Source of the DNA: Crotophaga sulcirostris
Lineage: Eukaryota; Chordata; Aves; Cuculiformes; Crotophagidae
Length of the DNA stretch: 64,000 nt
Assembly: GCA_013397455.1 (NCBI GenBank)
Contig: VYZB01000340.1
Span: forward strand, 556,685 to 620,684
Reading direction: 5' to 3'
Position numbers and translations under genes: made by a program. The notes below the pieces were generated by a model that did not search any database, was not told the origin of the DNA, and was given only the letters and a program-made list of their open reading frames with translations. Shown here piece by piece: positions 36,101-48,914 of the stretch (its first letter is position 1; each line of letters opens with the position of its first letter).

Positions 36101-37100
36101 GTGTCCTAAAGCATCTAATTGATAAATTCAAAGTCAAATTTTAGACACGTGCAAATCATACATTCTTATGATGTGTTTGATCAATGTAACTTGCAGGGGA
36201 TTAAGTGCTGAGGTATGTTTTTCAAAACATTGAAAATTGTTTCCTGAGCATAGCAGTGCAATATTTTTCCTGTTGCTTATGAAAATTCTGTCATTGTTAC
36301 AGTAGGATTTGTACATATCTTTAAATAATGTTCCTAGACAGAGAAGGTCTCAGGTTGTTGCTAAGTTGTTGATGAATTCAGGTGAAAAGGTATTTTAAAA
36401 AAGGAAGCCCTGATTTTTTAAAAGTATTTTTACCACATAATTGCCTTGTCTACACAAAAGAATACTTAAGATTTTAAAAAAAAAACCCTAAACCCCAAAC
36501 TATATTAAACATCAATGCATTTTAGGTGCATTTAGTTCTATTTCTAGGAAAACATCAGTCCTTGTAAATCAGAAGCATGTCGATTAATTTAATCAGATGT
36601 GATAGCAATTCTGTCTTTGTTAAATAAATAACTACACCATTAGAAACTGAAGCAGCAGTTCTGCAAATATTTCGCAGGGACAATCCACTTAACTGAGTAA
36701 AGCTGTACTGATTTTAAGTGGGTTTCTGACAGGTTACAAGATTCCTGTGCAGGAAAACATTTCAGGATTCATTTACAGATCTCATTTACTTAATTTTATT
36801 TTCAGGGTATTGTGGATATACACTTAATCTCACGTTTGATAGAAATAATTGGGAAATGAGGAAAATATCTTCTTACTTTCTGTCATAAAGGAGTTGCTTC
36901 ATAACATTGTACTGATGTAATTATATTTCATAAGCTTAATGGTCACTCAGTTACAAAAATTCAGAATTTTCTCATAAAATTGTAGTTTGGCCAAGCACAA
37001 CTGGGGTAGGAAACCAGGAATTCCACAGTTGAAAGTTGGAAAATAAGTACATAATGCTCACAAGCTTTAAGGATTTTATAAAATATTACACTTTCATACA
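30146..37100. other. Long non-coding stretch, nothing recognised
   Basis: About 7 kb of AT-rich sequence with homopolymer T runs (for example 30,652-30,665) and short frames only; the longest (about 118 codons on the minus strand at 31,970-32,326) resembles nothing I know. No CR1, no convincing splice-flanked segment, no promoter or repeat of note. Confidence 0.6.
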
Positions 37101-37115
37101 AATGAAAGGAAAGTC

Positions 37116-37775
37116 ATGGAGCAGATCGTCTTGAGTGCTATCACGCAGCACATGCAGGACAACCAGGTGATCAGACCCAGTCAACATGGGTTCATGAAAA
37201 GCATGTCCTGTCAGACCAACCTGATCTCCTTTTATGACAAGGTTACCTGTTTAATGGACGAGGGAAAGGCTGTGGATGTGGTGTACTTGGACTTTGGTAA
37301 AGCTTTTGACACCATTTCTCACAGTATTCTGCTTGAAAAATTGACTGCCATTGCCTGGACTGGCGCACCATGCGTAAAAACCTGGCTGGATGGCCGGGCC
37401 CAAAGAGCGGTGGTAAATGGAGTTAAATCCAGTTGGAGGCCAGTCACAAGTGGTGTTCACCAGGGTTCAGTGCTGGGGCCAGTCCTGTTCAATATCTTGA
37501 TCAACCATCTGGACAAGGGGATCGAGTGCACCCTTAGCAAGTTTGCAGATGACACTAAGCTGAGTGGCAGTGTCGATTGGCTTGAAGGAAGGGAGGCTCT
37601 GCAGAGGGGTCTGGACAGGGTGGATCGATGGACTGAAACAAGTGGGATAAGGTTTAACAAAACCAAGTGTCGAGTCCTGCACTTGGGACACAACAACCCC
37701 AGGCAGTGTTACAGGCTTGGGGAAGAATGGCTGGAGAGCTGCCTAGCACAGAAGGACCTGAGGGTGTTGATATGA
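37116..37775 (+). pseudogene. CR1 ORF2 reverse transcriptase domain, open for 219 codons
   Basis: The frame carries the RT core in order. [14 protein letters not shown] (residues 23-36) is the region before motif [12 protein letters not shown] (55-65) is motif A with both aspartates. [12 protein letters not shown] (115-126) is motif B. FADDTK (143-148, bases 37,542 onward) is motif C with both catalytic aspartates. LHLGHNN follows near residue 190. All core catalytic residues I can see are intact. It is still a fossil: it lacks the endonuclease and the front of ORF2 because of 5' truncation, and is frameshifted after residue about 218. The Met at 37,116 is internal to ORF2, not a true start. 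Confidence 0.9.
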
Positions 37776-38132
37776 GCCAGCAGTGGGCCCAGGTGGCCAA
37801 GAAGGCCAATGGCATCTTGGCCTGTATCAGAAGCAGCGTGGCCAGCAGGAGCAAGGAAGTGATTGTGCCCCCATCCTCAGCACTGGTGAGGCCACACCTC
37901 GAGTGCTGGGTTCAGTTTTGGGCCCCTCACTAAGAGAAGGACATTGAGGTGTTGGAGCATGTCCAGAGAAGGGCAACGAGGCTAGTGAAGGGACTGGAAA
38001 ACAAGTCTTACGAGGAGTGGCTGAGGGAGCTGGGGTTGTTTAGCTTGGAGAAGGCTGAGGGGAGACTTCATCACTGTCTACAACTGCCTGAAAGGAGACC
38101 GGGGCAAAGGGAGTGTTGGTCTCTTCGCCCAA

Positions 38133-38324
38133 GTGACCAGTGATAGGACGAGGGGAAATGGCTGCAAGTTGTGCCAGGGCAGGTTTAGACTGGATATTAG
38201 GAAAAATATCTTTACTGAAAGCGTGGTCAGGGAGTGGAACAGGCTGCCCAGGGAGGTGATTGAGTCATCATCCCTGGAGGTGTTTAAAAGATTAGTAGAT
38301 GAATTTCTGGGGGATATAGTTTAG
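38133..38324 (+). pseudogene. CR1 ORF2 C-terminal remnant
   Basis: Sixty-three open codons of the ORF2 tail with the stop in its normal place. It has [28 protein letters not shown] and SSLEVFK. It belongs to the same insertion as the RT frame at 37,116-37,775. Confidence 0.85.
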
Positions 38325-38392
38325 CAGAGGACAGGTACGGCTGGACTTGATGATCTTAAAGATCTTTTCCAACCAGACAATTCTATGGTTTA

Positions 38393-39382
38393 ATATGAAT
38401 ACCAGTTCTCCTATGAGTTTTTATATGCTGATGAGCCTGTTGTTTAGAAGTGAATCTACCTTTGTAGGCTGGAGGTATTGGCAACGCAGGATCTATGCAT
38501 CATGAATTGCAAAATGATCAATCCAAGACTAGTGCAAACCAAGATTGTTGACAACCTCTTAACTGAATTTTATAATGGGAATGATAATACATGCTTCAGA
38601 GAGTGGAAATTTTAAACGTTATTAAAAACTAAAAGCAATTACAGTGACTCAGAAAAAAATAAATACAATAATTGAAACTAGAAAAGACCATAATGAGATT
38701 ATAATGGTACAACAATAATAAAAACAAATAATAAGCAAAGGAAGATTACCCTATCAAATATGTAAAGCTCCTGACAATAGCTGATGAAAAGAATGGGTAA
38801 GATCGATGGGGAACATTTTGGAAACCTGATGAGGCAGTAATTACCTGTGAGTACTGCTGCAGAGACGCTACAGGTAGTAAGAAACTACCCTCTGGGAGAA
38901 TAGGACCAACCCTTGCCAACCCTGAGCTGTCTCTATACATATGCCAGGATTTCGGCAAGGGGAGGGCAACTGGAGTATGTGATCCACTTTTTTTTGAGGG
39001 GGAAGCTGAAAGCAGGACACATCTTGAATTACTCATGATCAGACATGAATTAATTTCCCATAGTACCAATTCTGGCCTGTGATATTAGAATTCAAAAGTG
39101 AGAAATTAAGATAGACGTAAAAATATTGTTTTTCTTTGTACTGTGGTAGCTCCCAGAGGTCTTCTGGAACTTCTAATTGCTCTTATTAATGTTTCTACAA
39201 ACTTACTGGTGTCAGCTTCACAAACTTGGGCTCACATTGTCAGAGTTATATGTGCAGCTGCCTTTTCACAAGGGCACTATTGAGAGGGCTTTTCCTGACT
39301 GTTCTTGCCCTCTAGTCCCAAGAGTGACTTACATCAGTGCTGACGTCAGTAGACCCAGTCCTGGGCTGGGCTGGCGGATTTT
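38393..39382. other. Spacer between two CR1 copies, no gene
   Basis: About 1 kb, A-rich in its first half, with no repeat or coding signal recognised. A GC-rich CTGGGCTGGGCTGGCGG word and eight Ts sit directly at the 5' edge of the next CR1 copy and may or may not belong to it. Confidence 0.55.
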
Positions 39383-40495
39383 TTTTAGCAAAGCTTTTGA
39401 TCCTATCTCTCACAGTATCCTTCTGGATAGCACACAGCTAGACAAGTCCATGGTACATTGGATGAGCAATTGGCTGACAGGTAGGGCTCAAAGGTTTATA
39501 GTAAATGAGGTTAAGTCAGGCTGGCAACCAGTCACCAGTTGGGTTCCACATGGCTGAATATTAGGGTAAGTTCTCTTCAGTGTTTTTATAAAAGATCTGG
39601 ACGCAGAAGTTCAGTGTACATTGTCAGTTTGCCAGTGATACTAAATTAAACCCCCTCGAGGGCAGAGAGACCTTGCAGAGAGATCTGGATAAACTAGAGA
39701 GCTCAGCAATCACCAACAGTATGAAATTTAATAAAACCAAGTGCCAGATTCTCCATCTGGGACTGGGCAGTCATGGTTATACGTACAAACCGGGGAATGA
39801 GAGGCTGGAAAGCAGCCCCACCAAAAGAGATCTGGGAGTTTGGTTTGATAGCAAGTTGAATATGAATCAAAAGTGTACCCTGGCAGCCAAAAGGGCCAAC
39901 TGTGTCCTAGGGTGCACAAAGCACAGCATAGCTAACCATTCGAGGGAAGTGATTGTCCTACTCAACATTGCACTGGTGCTGCCCTACCTCGAACAGTGTG
40001 TGCAGTTTTGGGGTACCTCAATATAAGAAGAACATCAAACTATTAAGAGTGTGTCCTGAGAAGAGTGGCCAAGATGTTGAAAGGCCTCGAGGGCAAGACT
40101 TACAAGAAGTAGCTGAGGTCACTTGGTTTGCTCAACTTGGAGAAGAGAAGACTGAGGGGAGACCCTATCACAGTCTACAACTTCCTTAAGATGGGCAATG
40201 GAGGGGGAAGTGTTGATCTTCTCTCTCTTGTGACCAGTGGTAAGACACACAGAAATGAAGTGAAGCTGCATCAAGGGAAGTTCAGATTGGTTCTTCACTG
40301 GAGGGCGGTCAATCACTGGAACAGGCTCCCCAGGGAAGTGATCATGACACCAAGCCAGTCAAGAGTTCAGGGGACCTCTGGATGACGCTCTTAGTCGTAT
40401 GGGTTAGTTTTAGGTAGTTCTGCGAGGAGCAGGGAGTTGGAGTCGATGATCCTTATGGGTGCCTTCCACCTTGAGATGTTCTATGATTCTGTGAT
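39383..40495 (+). mobile_element. CR1 LINE, 1.1-kb copy of a second subfamily
   Basis: A plus-strand copy starting in RT motif A (FSKAFDPISHSILL) and ending in TTCTATGATTCTGTGATCAT. Motif C reads FASD (39,628-39,639), with the first catalytic aspartate replaced by S. Wording in the middle ([24 protein letters not shown]) differs from the copies at 22.7, 37.1 and 56.0 kb but matches the middle piece of the 56-57 kb patchwork, so those two share a subfamily. Remaining frames (39,177-39,557; 39,673-40,026; 39,953-40,189; 40,128-40,385) show several frameshifts. Confidence 0.94.
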
Positions 40496-43234
40496 CATAC
40501 CGTCCTCCACTGCTAAGCTCATGGAAACATCTGTGCAAGGACATAGTGAAGGGGAGCAAAGAACCAATCCAAACTAAAGCTCACTCTTGTAACCTGTATT
40601 AATTCCCAGCTATGGAACTGCAGGTCCCATTGCACAACCACAAGAACCAAGTGGCCAAATGTTGGGCTGGCAGAGCTGACTCTCAGCAGTGCTGCATGAG
40701 ATTTCAGCTTCCAGCACTCACTAAATTTCAAAAAGTTGTCTTTTCTCCTCATGTCATATCTCCTAGATTTAAGTCCAACCCCCAATGTTATTAACACTGA
40801 AAGAAATATTTTATTAATATGCAGGACTGCAAAACTTCAGGATTTTTTTCTTTTATGGGGCCAGTAGCTAGATATTTACATCCTTCACAGCAGTTTGAGA
40901 TGAGCTCTTCCTCATCTGAGGGTTTTCCCAGAGAGTATGTCCACAGATCCAGAAATACTGTTATTTACCAATCCACAGATTTTATTATTTTCCATATTGT
41001 TAAATTGTTAGCATAGGGGGTTTTGTCACTGCTTTTTTTACTTGGGTCCAAAACTATCTGTCTCTCAGGCAATCGCTAGATATGGACAGATGGTGGCTGA
41101 GGCTGACAACAAGACCCATCAGCAGCTTCTTTGGTGTAGCCTCTCTATTTTGGAGGAGAGAGTTTTAGAGAGTTATCTGGACAGGCTGTGCATGGTGGCC
41201 TCACAGTAAGAGAATGTTCCTTGGTATATTTTATTTACTGGTGTTGATGTGGCACAGACCTTTGTGAACAGAACAGGTGATATCAGGGTAGGTTGTTTCT
41301 AGCCTGTGGCCTAGGATTGAATAGGAATGGGTCTGTCTGCAGGCAGGATTCAGAGGTTCTTGCTGTAGTATTAGAGGAGTAATAATGAGTATCCTGAATT
41401 CCCAGCAATGATCAGGATTATCCCTTCTGTCTCATTTCCAACCCGTCCTCCCTCTCATTCTCTCTATCTCAATGCAATTCACTTCCTCAGACAGTCTTTG
41501 TCTCTCCTTCTCAGGCTCCCCGTTCCTGGTTCTCTCCTTTCTGAGGAATTCTGTCTCTAACTCTGAACTTCCCATTGTGTTAAGTGCTGATGCTTACTGT
41601 TTGAACACAGTTTCTTAGTTTGGCTGTTTTTAGTAAAAGTATACCTTTTTGGGGAAGATTTCTAAGTAGTGATCTGAGCCAACCAAAACAAAGCCTTCAA
41701 AGGTTTATATTAAGACAGCAAATTATACTGTCTTGCTTTGGTGCTCACATTGCACTAGAAAGGCTGGTTGACAAGTTGTATATCTGTGTAGAGAACTTAG
41801 TGCCAGGAAGAAAAGGTCACAACCTTTTGATAATTGTATATACACATAACAATAATAGTAGGCATTGCTCATATGTGAGCATTCAGAAAACTCTGAAGGA
41901 AACTTTTAAAGTATAAGCAAGCTATGCATCTGCCCTGAATTCTTTATTTCTTCTCAGCTGTCACATAAGCATCTGAGGTCTTCATGTTTATCCCAATAAA
42001 AGGTGACTTTGACTATTCTGTTTAAGAACAGAGGCTATGTTATTCAAATGTCTTTTCAATGGGTAACTTTGTTAAAGCTGTATTTTCTTTAGTAATTTGT
42101 GATGATTTCTTGGCTGAAACACTTTTTGTGTATTCTTAGCAGAAATTGTTCAACTCCTTTCATCTTTGTTCCTAGTATTTGATCATGTACAGTGAACATT
42201 CCACAGTGCCATCTTGGCACAGCGGTAATGCCTCTGCTGGAACTGGTGAGAGCTTGGGATTTGAAAAGGGCATGGATGCTGAATCACCCACATCTTGCAT
42301 TCTGATTAAAAATAGTTACAGTGACTTATAACTTGCTCTCACTTAGAAGAATTTTGCTTAAATGTTAGAATGACAGTAGTAATGTACTGGCATCTTCCAT
42401 GAGAATAGCTGAGGATTGACTAGCAGGACTCGGAAAGGGCAAGGTTAGATCCTGCTGCTACCCTGTCAAGTCAGAGGTGTCCTGTGCCTCAGTGATCACT
42501 GTTGTGTGTCCTCTAGAGGTTTGCAGATTCTGCCAGCTTGTTTCTCACTTTCTGTCAAATGAGTTTGATGAAAACAGAAATACACGTTTTATAGTGGGGT
42601 TATATGTAGCTACCTCTCTATGCTAAGGGAAATGGCAAAATTGCATGTAGACAGACGATTTGGAGGAACTAAGGAGGTACTATTTTTTCCACTAGTAGAT
42701 TTGTTACTGCAAGGGGGAAGATGATAATTGTGTCACCTAAGGCAGTGACATCTAAGTTGGTTGAATTGGTTTTGTATGATCATTGGGCAGCTTAGTGCTG
42801 ATCTTTTGACTGGGAGGATACTGTAGCACGTTTCCAAGATCATCTATGACCAATTTTTTTGACCTAAAATATAACGCTATAGAGTTAGGGCAAGAAACCT
42901 TGGTGTACGAAAGGGGTTTGCCAACAGCATTTTAACTTCGTAGAGTATAAACTCTTTTCTCTTGATTTCAATTTACAGAAGTAGATTACCATTTACAGAA
43001 ATGTAATTAGATTTTTATTTTTAATTAAGATGCAAACAGGAAATAAGTTTTTCAAATTTCTTTTGAATGTACAAAACCTTTCAAAGAAATATTAACAGAG
43101 GAATTTTTTTCTTGTGAGCTCTAGTATGATTTCTCTGCTACCTGAGAACAGAAAGAAAAGGGCTTGCTATTGTTACTCCGGTTAAGGTCCCCTACACAGC
43201 CTTCATGATACCACGTTATTTTTGAATATTACAG

Positions 43235-43291
43235 GATGAATGGAAACTTTTAATCTGTCCTGTTGGATCTATGCCCAAAAACCCACTCCAG
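43235..43291 (+). other. Candidate small coding exon (57 bp)
   Basis: A TATTACAG acceptor (AG at 43,233-43,234; the tract in front is T-rich but short) precedes a 57-bp segment that ends in CCAG followed by GTAAGG, a strong donor. Only phase 0 is open across it. It gives 19 codons, DEWKLLICPVGSMPKNPLQ, with no leftover base; the other two frames stop within the first 20 bases. I do not recognise the protein. Being a multiple of three it could be a cassette exon. It may equally be chance. Confidence 0.3.
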
Positions 43292-46200
43292 GTAAGGAAA
43301 ATACCAAATGCCAATTTCTTTCAGTGAAATCTTGAGGTGTGAGGAAGAAGGAATTTTCATATTCTTACTTTAGTTTTGTCAATTAATGTAAGTATGTCTC
43401 ATCATCTAAATTTTGTGGAAACTTCTGGACCAGTCTTAATGTTATTACAACGTGATTCCAAAAAAAAAGGAAAAAGCAGAGGCAGCAAACATTATTAATT
43501 CCATTGTTCGCAATGCTCTGAAACTTGAAGTGAAAAAGCGAGCAAGAGAGGCTAAAGTTTTATTTTCAATCACATTAGAGCTGCACCTACTTTACCATTT
43601 TTGTGCGCATTTGTTATGTATGTACACAGCTGAACTGGAGGAAACCTGTGCAGGGAGATCTGGATTGGTATCAGTGGCACAGAAGAAAATATTCTCTTTA
43701 ATTAAAGTGTGGCCCTATGCGAAGTAGGAGCCCCATGGAGAGCAAGAGTACAGTGAGGTTATAATTAGCATAACTATACTCAGTTAAAGTGAACATCAAG
43801 CATAGGAAAATTATATATAACTGACTGAACTCAGTATCTTGAAAGTCAGGTTATTAAATTAACTTTAGTGTCTGGGCATCTGATGCTGAGGTGTAGTTCA
43901 GTTTCTCCCCCCACCCCCACTGAGACCAATAGTCTATATTTTTTACTTAAGTCAACTATTCTCACTGCTGTTCCTGAAAGCAAAAAAATGCCCTTTTGTG
44001 ATATTTGATGATCATGTGTGCAAACTTCAGCCCTTAAATATACCAAAATTCTCTTTCATGCGTACTAGTTCTAGCAGTGCTTCCCTTACAGTACATGGAA
44101 AGTCTGTGTGGAAAAACCCACAGCTTCATTTTAGAAGTAGTTCTCACCTCAGGTTTTCCACTTGCCTATGCAAATGTCAGATGAAGATATATCTCTAACA
44201 GGCTCTCCTGTCTTGTTGCATTCTATGTAACTGTTTATCTGTTTGCTGGCTAACAATAGAGGACATTCTGTCCCATTTGTGTCCACTCCAGGGGGATCAT
44301 ACTGTCTCTTTTCCTTAAAAATACACAGTGGATTCCCTCTACCCTCTCCTTTTCTTGCCTGTGCCTCTTGCAGGTCCTTTATATTAGTGTCAGTCCCAAG
44401 CTGTGACTTGACTTACGTCCTGTGACATCTTGATCAGTGCTTGCTAGGAGATCCTGACTGTTGCCTGTGTTGAATGGAGAAGTTTGGCTCATCAGGGATT
44501 TCCTTGCTGAAGTACAATGAGTTCAGCTTGGTAGCCCAAGCAAAAGTTACTTAATTCTGTCATTGCTCGATGATGCAAGAGCTTTAGGGGCCAGCGTGCT
44601 GCTTTCGGCCACCTCTTCCCTGAAATAAAACCTTGGGAAAAAGTTCTTTTTCTAATCAGCAATTGAAATATCCTTTTTGTCTTTTTTAGTTTTTTACAAA
44701 CAAATAATGATTGTCTTGGATCTAAAGGTTCAGTGCAATGCCATTTCATTTAGGGGTGTTAGCCACACACCCATTGTCCTTCAGTAAGGATATGGCTTCT
44801 TCAGCTCTCTGCTGGAAACCTGAATTAGTGCTAAATGAGTAAAATTAGGCAAGACACAGCCCAGTGCACAATCTAAAGGAAGCTGTTGATCACCAAAAAT
44901 TCTTTATTAGTAAAAATATATCAAAGTTATGGGAATACCACCTGTTCATAGTGCTCTAACTTCCTAGAGTATAAAAGAAAACTGATGTTGGTTCTGCACG
45001 CCTGGTCATTGCATGTCCTTCCAGCCTGGAAGCTCTGCAGTACATCACTAAGCAGTTGCAGTTTGCACTGGATGAAAATCCTGTCCTGAAATAAATCATG
45101 CCAGAACCACTCTTTGTAGCATCAAACCACCCTGAATTGGTTAATATGTCTTTGCACAAACTCCCCACAGGGTGAAACAAATCAAGACATTAACATGAGC
45201 TTGCGTACTTAACACATCCACACAAGAGGTAGCAGCATCGTAAAAGTTTTCTCAGTAACAGAACTATCAAAAGCCTTGCATTTCAGTTGATGCCCTTGCA
45301 CGTAGCAAGATATAATATTCTTTATTCAGTGCACTAATTAGCCACAAGTTAAATACCATGAGCTGTCGTTCTTGGCTCATATATCTATTTGAGATTTACT
45401 AATCCTATTTTGGACCCAAGGTGCAATTCTCAACATGTCTCTGCTCCCCCTGCACACATGAATAGTTGATTAATAACAGGTTTTCATGTCTATCCATAAT
45501 GCTTCTTCTTCCTAGTACAACCTCTTTTGTTACCTCTTTCTAGTTCACCAATAGATGGGGTAGAAAGCGCTGATAATTCTTTAAAGATTCATTCAGATCA
45601 TAGCTTTATTGTAGATTAATTCTGGCCTGGAATAAGTTACATAATATGGTAGCAGCTTTATAATTGGTAAACAGAATAAAAATACATTCAAGCATCTTCA
45701 GTAAACAAGGCGTTTGACAAAAAAGACTTCCTTTTACCTCAGCCATTCTTTGGTGCTCTAGCATTAAAGAAAATTCTTTGGAATATACTATTGTACACAG
45801 CTGTTTGGTAGGAGGAAGTGGGGGTGTCTTCAGTGAAACACATAAGTTTTGCATGCAAAGACTACTATTTCTGTTGTGCATTAATATTCAGTTTTGTTAA
45901 AGTTAAAGTGAATCAAGAAGAAACAAGTGTTGTGATGAACATATTCTTGACAGTTATCAATTCACTGACAGTGATTTCATGACTAAATGTCCTTGTCTTA
46001 GTATATAGCCTGCAGAATTAATGACAGCGTACCTCTCAGAGAATAAAATAAAACCAAATATGAAGGTATTTATTTTTTTCCTTTTCACTATTATATCGTT
46101 ATGCTTTATTATTCCTGAATATATCTATCATGAAATGTGAAATTAGATTTGTTTGGATTTATCTACTTGGCATTCTTAAGCCTTGTGACATAGGAACTAC

Positions 46201-47826
46201 AAGTTGAATGTAGATGTTATTTCCGTTCATCTAGTACTTCAGCAACAGTCTTCAGTGTATAAAAGACCCAGACCTAAAGAACAGAGTTCACACAGGGTGG
46301 ATAATAAAATATACTTTATCTTTAGAGGTCAAATGAAAAACCACTGTGTAGTTTAGTAATTGTAAGTGTCTTGCTCTTACCCACTTCTCTCCTGTCTATA
46401 TTCTGTCAGGGATTGTCTTTCTCTAAGGCAATTTGCACACTTGATCACTGTATGGTGATCTTATAAGGCCACTGGTATCTGGGCATTATAGAAACAGTCA
46501 TCGAAATATTACAGCCTGAGCATTTAAGCTAGCTTTTACAGTCTCTTCTTTCAGTTTCTTTTTTTTTTTCTCCTTCTCCTCCTAGAATTTTTTTTTCTCC
46601 TTCTAGAATTACAAACCATTTGGTGAACATAGGCTTGAAAATTCATTCACAGCAGAAATGTTAGGTTCTTATTTTTCCTCAAAGGCTGGAAAGCTAGGGA
46701 TGAATGGAGCAGAAAAAGCAGGCTCCGCCACAGATGCTCCTCACTGTCCCGTGCACAAGGGAAGAGGAACGTCTCCAAATTTCCTCTATGTCCGAGCAAA
46801 GTTCAATCATAATTATGTAACCATAGTCAAACAGGTCCAAAAAACCCCACTCAAAACCCCTTGTAAGGGTATATGGTGAGGTAAAGGGATTTTTAATGTA
46901 GTGTGCTCCCTTTTTGTTGGAGTGAAGTAAACAACAGGTTCCAAACATTAGAATAAGCTCCAAGTTTCTTCCATCCCTCTTTCTGAGTTGTGGGCACATG
47001 AGGCTGACAAAGCAATAAGCACTACCTGACACCAAAGTTAGAAGAGTTGAAGGTTTGGCTTGAATTATTGATGGATGAGATTCCCGTGCAGCTTATACCA
47101 ACTCCATGAACTTCTCACCTACACAGACATCTTGTTCTGTTGTGTCCCTTGTACCTATCATAGGAAATGAGGGGCTGGGGTGTAAGAGCTGATGCAAAGG
47201 TAGCTTTCCTGTGAGCAGAGGACTTTGCAAATATTTCTTCCTTGTTCATTTGCAATAAAAAGTCTTACAGATTGCTCAGTCTAGGGGCAGAGAAGACCTC
47301 TTACCAGAGCCTAGGGTATGTACTCCAGGCCTAAGGAGGCAGACTAATAGCATTTGGCAAGAGGAAAGTAATTTTGATTCATGTGTAGGCAAAAGGATTT
47401 CAGTCTCTTCGGGGAAATATAAGCCAGAAGATTTTCAAAACAAGAATGTGTTTTCTAACCTGAGCCCCTTCTGTAGGCAGTCTGAAAGTAATAATGTGCC
47501 TGGGCATTTTTTTTTTAATTGTTTGATTGTTTGTGGTAACTTATAATGCAGTAGCAGTAGTAAGCCATAATTAGCAATGAAGTCTTTTCATTACACACGA
47601 GAATGACTGTGGTGTGAAGAGTTATGCCTCTCTTCTGCTGAAAGTTACTGGAGCTCTCCCCTTTCCCCTGTTCTCCTGAAGCAAAATGCCAAGAGTGATC
47701 TCTATGCCCACTGCAAATAATAATAGACCTGGTGGGAATTGCCTGAACCTGCATTTGCTTTCTCTTAGAAAAGGAAGTAACATTTTACTGAAGTCCATTT
47801 CTCCTGGCAGCTTGAAACAGAAGACA

Positions 47827-47857
47827 GGTTGCTCATGCTTGGTGGTTGCTCATGCTT
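47827..47857 (+). repeat. 14-base direct repeat
   Basis: GGTTGCTCATGCTT occurs twice, at 47,827-47,840 and 47,844-47,857, three bases apart. It looks like a small local duplication in non-coding DNA. Confidence 0.75.
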
Positions 47858-48914
47858 CAATCTCTTCTGCTGCTTATAGCTTGAGCATGCTGTTTGTTTT
47901 GCACATTTTGCCACTCCTCCAGTGCCTTGTTAAACATTTTATACCAGATGGATGAATAAGCAGTCAATGTCTGTCCTTTTCACCCAGACAGATAGGACTG
48001 TAAAAAAAAAATACCTGCTCTGAGAGAGAATAAAATTGAGAACTAGAAAACTAGTCTTTCAACAGAGTAACAAACCATGGTCGTATGCTTGAGGACAGAT
48101 TTTAACCCCACTCTTGAACCTCAGTTCATCTATTTTGACATGCCTCTGACACAGAATGGGCAAGAAGCAATAAATACAGCTTCTGAAAGAACACTTTTCT
48201 GCTGGGGCACTTAAATGGTCCTCCTGGTTGTGACCTGAGGATCCCAGACTTGTCATAGTTCTTGATAGCTGGACTAGTCATTTCACAGAACTAGAACAGA
48301 CTTAAGAATTTTCTTTGTGCTATTTTTTCCCTTTAATTTAGAACCACTGAATCATTTTTCAATATTTTTAAAACACAGTCTTAAGTGTTTGCAAGTATTA
48401 ATTTTTTAAATATAAACTAAAATTTTACTTTTATGATACATTTTAACTTACACAGAAGTCAGTCTGAACTTTTGATACGCATTTTGCAATCAGGGTGAAA
48501 TCTGGATATCAAGATGGAGTTGCAGGCTTAAAGGCATAAAAATGTCAGTAATTCTCTTGATTATGAACCCAGAAGGTCTATTGCAGTTGCCTTGCTTGAT
48601 GTTTTATATAAAGCAGTTCATGAGATTTCTTTTGAACATTACTTACTTGAAATGGACTCTGTCTTTTAGGCAGAAAAAATCTGACTATGATTTGAAAAAA
48701 TACTTTCATTTTTCCTTTTATCATTGTGTTCCTAATGTACATCTGAGCCACATACTTAGCAGCAGTTTACTTTAGTACCATTTCAGTCCCCAGTAAAACT
48801 TTTTGGTAATCTTATTACAGAAGCGTAAATAATAAAAAATGCCTAATGTCTTTATGGGACATAAAGCTAATTAAGCTAAAATTGTTTCTGATTTCCTAAA
48901 GTAGTGGTTCTGTG

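Larger units (their letters stand above)
37101..38392 (+). mobile_element. CR1 LINE, best-preserved RT copy in the window
   Basis: A 1.3-kb plus-strand copy, 5'-truncated just before the RT domain and reaching the 3' end (TTCTATGG at about 38,390). The RT part is one open frame of 219 codons. After it the frame is lost at about 37,770, where around 20 bases present in the other copies (the residues between VLVD and MSQQ) are missing. It recovers in a second frame, hits an early stop at about 37,931 in the word where other copies have YKK, and resumes to the normal stop at 38,322-38,324. The damage is small for its length, so this is one of the younger copies here. Confidence 0.96.
40496..48914. 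other. Long non-coding stretch with one candidate exon
   Basis: About 8.4 kb without a recognised gene or CR1 copy. It contains the splice-flanked segment at 43,235-43,291, a lysine-rich open stretch at about 43,440-43,727, a duplicated pyrimidine/TAGAATT tract at about 46,555-46,610, and a 14-base direct repeat at 47,827-47,857. Everything else is AT-rich with short frames. Confidence 0.55.

Noticed and set aside
42214..42231. TTGGCACAGCGGTAATGC resembles a tRNA or SINE A box
   Set aside because: No B box (GGTTCGANTCC type) follows at the right distance and no cloverleaf can be drawn, so neither a tRNA gene nor a tRNA-derived SINE is supported.
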